In this document: piece by piece, positions 6,391 through 8,924 of the stretch
Layout of the letters: each line of letters opens with the position of its first letter
Position numbering within the stretch: the first letter of the stretch is position 1
Origin: CAZKTS01 sp964555735
GTDB lineage: Bacteria > Actinomycetota > Acidimicrobiia > IMCC26256 > PALSA-555
Direction: 5' to 3'
DNA: 8,924 nt
Assembly (NCBI GenBank): GCA_964555735.1
Contig: CAZKTS010000168.1
Coordinates: 1 to 8,924 of the forward strand
Made by a program: the position numbers and the translations under genes
Notes under the pieces: generated by a model
What the model was told of the DNA's origin: nothing
What the model saw: the letters and a program-made list of their open reading frames with translations, nothing else
Databases searched by the model: none

Positions 6391-6992
6391 GAGCCCGCGC
6401 GCGCGAGCGCGCGCTTCACCTCCACGAAGTCGGCCCGCGCGAGCGCCAGTGCCGCGCCGCCGCCGCGGAGCACCGCGGCCGGGTGCAAGGTGGGCATGAC
6501 CACGCCCGGATGGCCCGGTCGCTCGAACGAGCGACCGCGCAGCTTGGTGATCCCCTCCTTGGTGTCGAGCAGGAGCTTGGTGGCGAAGTTGCCGAGCGTC
6601 ACCAGCACCGTCGGCTCGAGGAACGCCAGCTGCGCCTCGAGGTACGGCCGGCACGCCGCGATCTCGGCGGGCTGCGGGTCGCGGTTGCGCGGCGGCCGGC
6701 ACTTCACCACGTTGGCGATGTAGACGTCGTCGCGCGTGAGCCCGATGCCCTCGATGAGCCGCGTCAGGAGCTGACCGGCCCGACCGACGAACGGGACACC
6801 CTGGCGGTCCTCCTCGGCGCCCGGTCCCTCGCCCACGAAGACGAGGTCGGCGTCGCGGCTGCCCACGCCGAACACGACCTGGGTGCGCCCCTCGGCGAGC
6901 ACGCACTTGGTGCAGCCGAGCGCGTCGCGTTCCAGGTCGTCCCAGCTCGCCCAGCCCCCCACCGGCGGGACGGTGGGCTCGAGCGCGGTCAC
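6387..6992 (-). CDS. Family 4 uracil-DNA glycosylase, 4Fe-4S type
   Basis: A base-excision repair enzyme removing uracil from DNA. Four cysteines expected to hold a 4Fe-4S cluster are present: Cys27 and Cys30 (CTKC), Cys98 (VVKCRPP) and Cys114 (IAACRPYL). Motif A is GEGPGAEED (54-62) with Glu55, then GVPFVGRAGQLL (65-76). Motif B is MPTLHPAAVLR (166-176) with His170. The 201-residue length fits family 4. The KRRIH insert of the cross-linking UdgX type is absent; family 5 would have GLAPA at motif A. The GTG at 6992 overlaps the preceding stop as GTGA, with GGGGAG close upstream. High-GC genomes are prone to cytosine deamination, so extra uracil repair makes sense, but its link to the t6A genes is only positional. 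Confidence 0.95.
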   Translation of the reverse strand: MTALEPTVPPVGGWASWDDLERDALGCTKCVLAEGRTQVVFGVGSRDADLVFVGEGPGAEEDRQGVPFVGRAGQLLTRLIEGIGLTRDDVYIANVVKCRPPRNRDPQPAEIAACRPYLEAQLAFLEPTVLVTLGNFATKLLLDTKEGITKLRGRSFERPGHPGVVMPTLHPAAVLRGGGAALALARADFVEVKRALARAGS

Positions 6993-7897
6993 GGCTCCCC
7001 TCGCACCCCGCGAGTCTCGCGGACCGCATCCCGCACCGCGTCGGCCACCACCTCGACGGTCGCCACCCGGAGCCGGTCGAGGTTCGCGGCGGCGGTGCCC
7101 GTGGCCAGCGCCACGACGAGATCACCGTCGTGGCGCGTGTGCGACGGGTGGATCGCGCGGGCGATGCCGTGGTGGCCGCTCTGCGCGAGGAGGTGGCACT
7201 CGGCCTTGGTGAGGGCGGCATCGGTCGCGACCACGACGAGCGTGGTGTTCGGCTCGGCCGAGAACGGATCGAGGTCGGGGAAGGGCTGGGCATCGGGCGT
7301 GGTGGACCCGGCGAGCACGGTGCCGTCGTCGTCGACGACATCGCCCACCGCGTTCACCACCGCAAGCGCGGCGACCGTCGCGTCGTCCACGGTGCGCGCA
7401 GCCTGCCCGAGACCTCCGGCCTCGGCACCCGACGGCCCCCGCCACTTCCCGACGGTCGCGCCCCGCCCGGCCCCGACCCGACCGCGGCTGCGGTCGGGCT
7501 CGACCGCCTCGGTGGCCGAGGCGGCGAGGCGGCCGTGCACGGCGCCGGGCCGCTCGTCGGTGTCGACGAGGTCGAAGATCGCCGCGGTCGGCACGATCGG
7601 CACCGGGCCACCCCGGGTCGGGAAGCCAACACCCTGCTCGGCGAGCCACGTGACCACGCCGTCGGCGGCGGCGAGTCCGAACGCGGATCCGCCCGCCAGC
7701 ACGACCGCGTCGACCCGGTCGACCGTGCGACCCGGTTCGAGGACCGCGAGCTCGCGGCTCGCGGGCGCGCCACCGCGCACCTCCGCGGAGCCGGTCGTGC
7801 CCTCGGGACAGCGGACGACGGTGACGCCCGTGGCGCGGCCGGTCCAGTGCCCGACGCGGACGCCGCGCACCGCGTCGAGGCCGCCCGGTGCGGTCAC
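6989..7897 (-). CDS. P1 family (S58) peptidase, NylC/DmpA-like, self-processing
   Basis: An Ntn-like hydrolase of the P1/S58 family, which includes L-aminopeptidase/D-esterase DmpA, beta-aminopeptidase BapA and the nylon oligomer hydrolase NylC. These precursors cut themselves into two chains, and the new N-terminal Ser or Thr becomes the nucleophile. In this 302-residue protein the site is predicted between Asn217 and Thr218 (EPNTTLVVVATDAALTK, 215-231), the Asn-Thr form seen in NylC. Other family landmarks are GVRVGHWT (12-19), VLAGGSAFGL (66-75), GRVGAGRGATVGKW (139-152) and GHHGIARAIHPSHT (241-254). The GTG at 7897 overlaps the M50 gene stop as GTGA; longer readings upstream are arginine-rich shadow sequence. 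The physiological substrate is unknown; the Asn-Thr site favours amide hydrolysis over transfer, but this is inference. Confidence 0.92.
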   Translation of the reverse strand: MTAPGGLDAVRGVRVGHWTGRATGVTVVRCPEGTTGSAEVRGGAPASRELAVLEPGRTVDRVDAVVLAGGSAFGLAAADGVVTWLAEQGVGFPTRGGPVPIVPTAAIFDLVDTDERPGAVHGRLAASATEAVEPDRSRGRVGAGRGATVGKWRGPSGAEAGGLGQAARTVDDATVAALAVVNAVGDVVDDDGTVLAGSTTPDAQPFPDLDPFSAEPNTTLVVVATDAALTKAECHLLAQSGHHGIARAIHPSHTRHDGDLVVALATGTAAANLDRLRVATVEVVADAVRDAVRETRGVRGEP

Positions 7898-8595
7898 GGA
7901 CCGGACGCTCCCGGCGGTGACGTCTCCCCGACCGACGGCACGTCGGGGATGGCGTTCGACGCCCACCGCGCGCGCAGGACCACCGCGCCGATCGCGAAGG
8001 CGAAGGCGGCGATCAACCAGATCGTCTTCGTCGTGCCGACGCCGGTCCCGGCGAAGTGCGAGGTCAGGACCGCGTCGGTCGTGGTGTCGTCGACGCTCGC
8101 GACGCGCAGCAACCCCTCCACCATCGCGATGACACCGAGCGCGCTGGTGACGAAGCGGACCCAACGATCCTCCAGGACGAAGCACAGCACGACGAAGAGG
8201 ATCCCGAGACCGACCGACAGCCCGAACGAGAACGCGCTCGGCATCCAGAGCAGCGCGGTGAGCACCAGGAAGCCGCCCACCGCGCCGAGCGTGATCCGGG
8301 ACGCCCGGGCCCACCGTCCCAGCACGAGGAGCAGGGCGCCGAAGACGACCGTGCCCACGTAGCCGGCGCTCCCCACCGCAACCTGGGAGATGTCGCTCGG
8401 GATCCCGTTCGACGACAGGCGAGTCGCCCCGGAGCCGTCGCTCGAGAGGTCGATCCGCTCGATCGAGCGCCCCACGAGCACGCCGACCACCGCGTGGGCC
8501 GACTCGTGGACCCACGTCGTGAAGAGGTCGAGCGGACCGGCGATCGTGTCCGCACTCGGCAGGCGCGCCTGCAGTGCGCCGTCGGGTGGCGTCAC
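7894..8595 (-). CDS. M50-type membrane metallopeptidase (Peptidase_M50B-like)
   Basis: A 233-residue integral membrane protein with the zinc motif HESAH (30-34, HExxH) in an N-terminal helix and the GRSIERIDLSSDGSGATRL block (42-60) that follows the motif in M50B-like proteins. Hydrophobic segments lie at about 76-93, 101-118, 123-141, 146-162 and 191-207, so about five further membrane helices are likely. A TDAVL segment (173-177) may supply the third zinc ligand (Asp174), by analogy with the SDA segment of M50B proteins. The M50 clan cuts substrates in or near the membrane; no PDZ domain is present and the substrate is unknown. The C-terminus is a short Pro/Ser-rich tail. The GTG at 8595 overlaps the hydrolase stop as GTGA without a Shine-Dalgarno. 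A non-peptidase role cannot be excluded. Confidence 0.83.
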   Translation of the reverse strand: MTPPDGALQARLPSADTIAGPLDLFTTWVHESAHAVVGVLVGRSIERIDLSSDGSGATRLSSNGIPSDISQVAVGSAGYVGTVVFGALLLVLGRWARASRITLGAVGGFLVLTALLWMPSAFSFGLSVGLGILFVVLCFVLEDRWVRFVTSALGVIAMVEGLLRVASVDDTTTDAVLTSHFAGTGVGTTKTIWLIAAFAFAIGAVVLRARWASNAIPDVPSVGETSPPGASGP

Positions 8596-8924
8596 GCGCT
8601 CGCGGCCTGATCGGCACCGAGCGCGCCGACCTCGCGCGCGAAGTCGAGCAGCAGCGCGTCGAACGCCTCGGCGCGCTCGAGCATCACCATGTGCCCGGCC
8701 TGCTCGTACATCACGAGGCGGGCCCCGGGGATGTGCTCGGCGAGCACGCGGGAGTCGGCGGGCGGGGTGAGCACGTCGTGGGTCCCGCCCACGACGAGGG
8801 TCGGGACGTCGATCTGGTCGAGCTCGTCCACCAGGTCGAGCCCGAACAACGCGTTGACGGCGTCGCGGCTCGTGGCCGCGTCGCACGTCGCGAGCATCTG
8901 GCGGGTGAGCTCGACGTGGCTCGC
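8592..8924 (-). CDS. Alpha/beta hydrolase, N-terminal part beyond window
   Basis: Only the last 110 residues are visible; the start lies beyond base 8924. They contain the C-terminal half of an alpha/beta hydrolase fold: IDVPTLVVGGTHDVLTPP (38-55 of the visible part) with the catalytic acid Asp50, and YEQAGHMVMLE (73-83) with the catalytic His78. The nucleophile elbow is outside the window, so the substrate class cannot be judged. An alpha/beta hydrolase between alr and tsaE is familiar in actinobacteria such as Streptomyces, so alr may lie further upstream. The stop at 8592 overlaps the M50 start as GTGA, placing this gene in the same operon. Confidence 0.88.
   Translation of the reverse strand, partial: ASHVELTRQMLATCDAATSRDAVNALFGLDLVDELDQIDVPTLVVGGTHDVLTPPADSRVLAEHIPGARLVMYEQAGHMVMLERAEAFDALLLDFAREVGALGADQAASA

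Noticed and set aside
6387..6992. UdgX-type glycosylase that links covalently to uracil-DNA
   Set aside because: The diagnostic KRRIH loop is absent and motif A reads GEGPG, as in family 4; the four cysteines also fit family 4.
5908..7341. A 477-codon minus-strand frame that would fuse a long N-terminal region to TsaE
   Set aside because: Only the last 160 residues are TsaE. The rest is Arg-rich sequence out of frame with the UDG and P1 genes, and the GTGA overlap at 6387-6390 gives the natural start.
6483..8132. A 549-codon open frame on the plus strand across UDG, P1 and M50
   Set aside because: It lies antisense to three genes with clear family motifs. Its product is Arg/Ser/Pro/Thr-rich with no recognisable domain. 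Long antisense frames are expected at about 70% GC.
1..8924. CRISPR arrays, insertion sequences, tRNA/rRNA genes, phage or toxin-antitoxin modules
   Set aside because: No spaced direct repeats, terminal inverted repeats, transposase motifs or RNA gene features were seen. The window is filled by recognisable chromosomal genes.

Overview
The window is a very GC-rich (about 70%), gene-dense stretch of bacterial chromosome. It looks actinobacterial. The gene order tsaE-tsaB-rimI-tsaD-groES, with a GuaB3-type IMP dehydrogenase nearby, matches the actinobacterial arrangement known from Mycobacterium. The many GTG starts, the U-tail-free terminator hairpins and the FadD19-like acyl-CoA synthetase fit that as well. 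I lean towards class Acidimicrobiia, but that is an inference from gene style and nothing here proves it. There are no rRNA or tRNA genes, no mobile elements and no CRISPR array. No gap without a gene exceeds about 150 bases.

Left part (1-3190): a partial guaB3 (minus strand, cut by the window edge) lies 46 bases downstream of a CoA-pyrophosphatase-type Nudix hydrolase (minus strand). That gene diverges from a FadD-type acyl-CoA synthetase (plus strand) across only 23 bases. The synthetase converges on groES, and a strong hairpin terminator sits between them.

Middle (3191-3630): a solitary groES on the minus strand has a TATCTT -10 candidate, a CIRCE operator (HrcA site) over the expected transcription start, and a good Shine-Dalgarno. 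No groEL follows it. A second hairpin separates groES from the operon upstream.

Right part (3631-8924): one tightly packed minus-strand operon. In transcription order it holds an alpha/beta hydrolase (partial), an M50-type membrane metallopeptidase, a P1/S58 peptidase (NylC/DmpA family), a family 4 iron-sulfur uracil-DNA glycosylase, tsaE, tsaB, rimI and tsaD. All seven junctions are 4-base NTGA stop/start overlaps (six GTGA, one ATGA), so translational coupling is likely along the whole operon. TsaB, TsaD and TsaE are three of the four core proteins for the tRNA t6A37 modification. RimI is an N-alpha-acetyltransferase that commonly travels with them.

I found no convincing new multi-gene system. 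The points worth a second look are the run of overlaps with mostly absent Shine-Dalgarno sequences, the orphan CIRCE-controlled groES, the three extra genes (M50, P1, UDG) placed upstream of the t6A block, a non-canonical CoA-binding loop in RimI, and the 23-base divergent start region.
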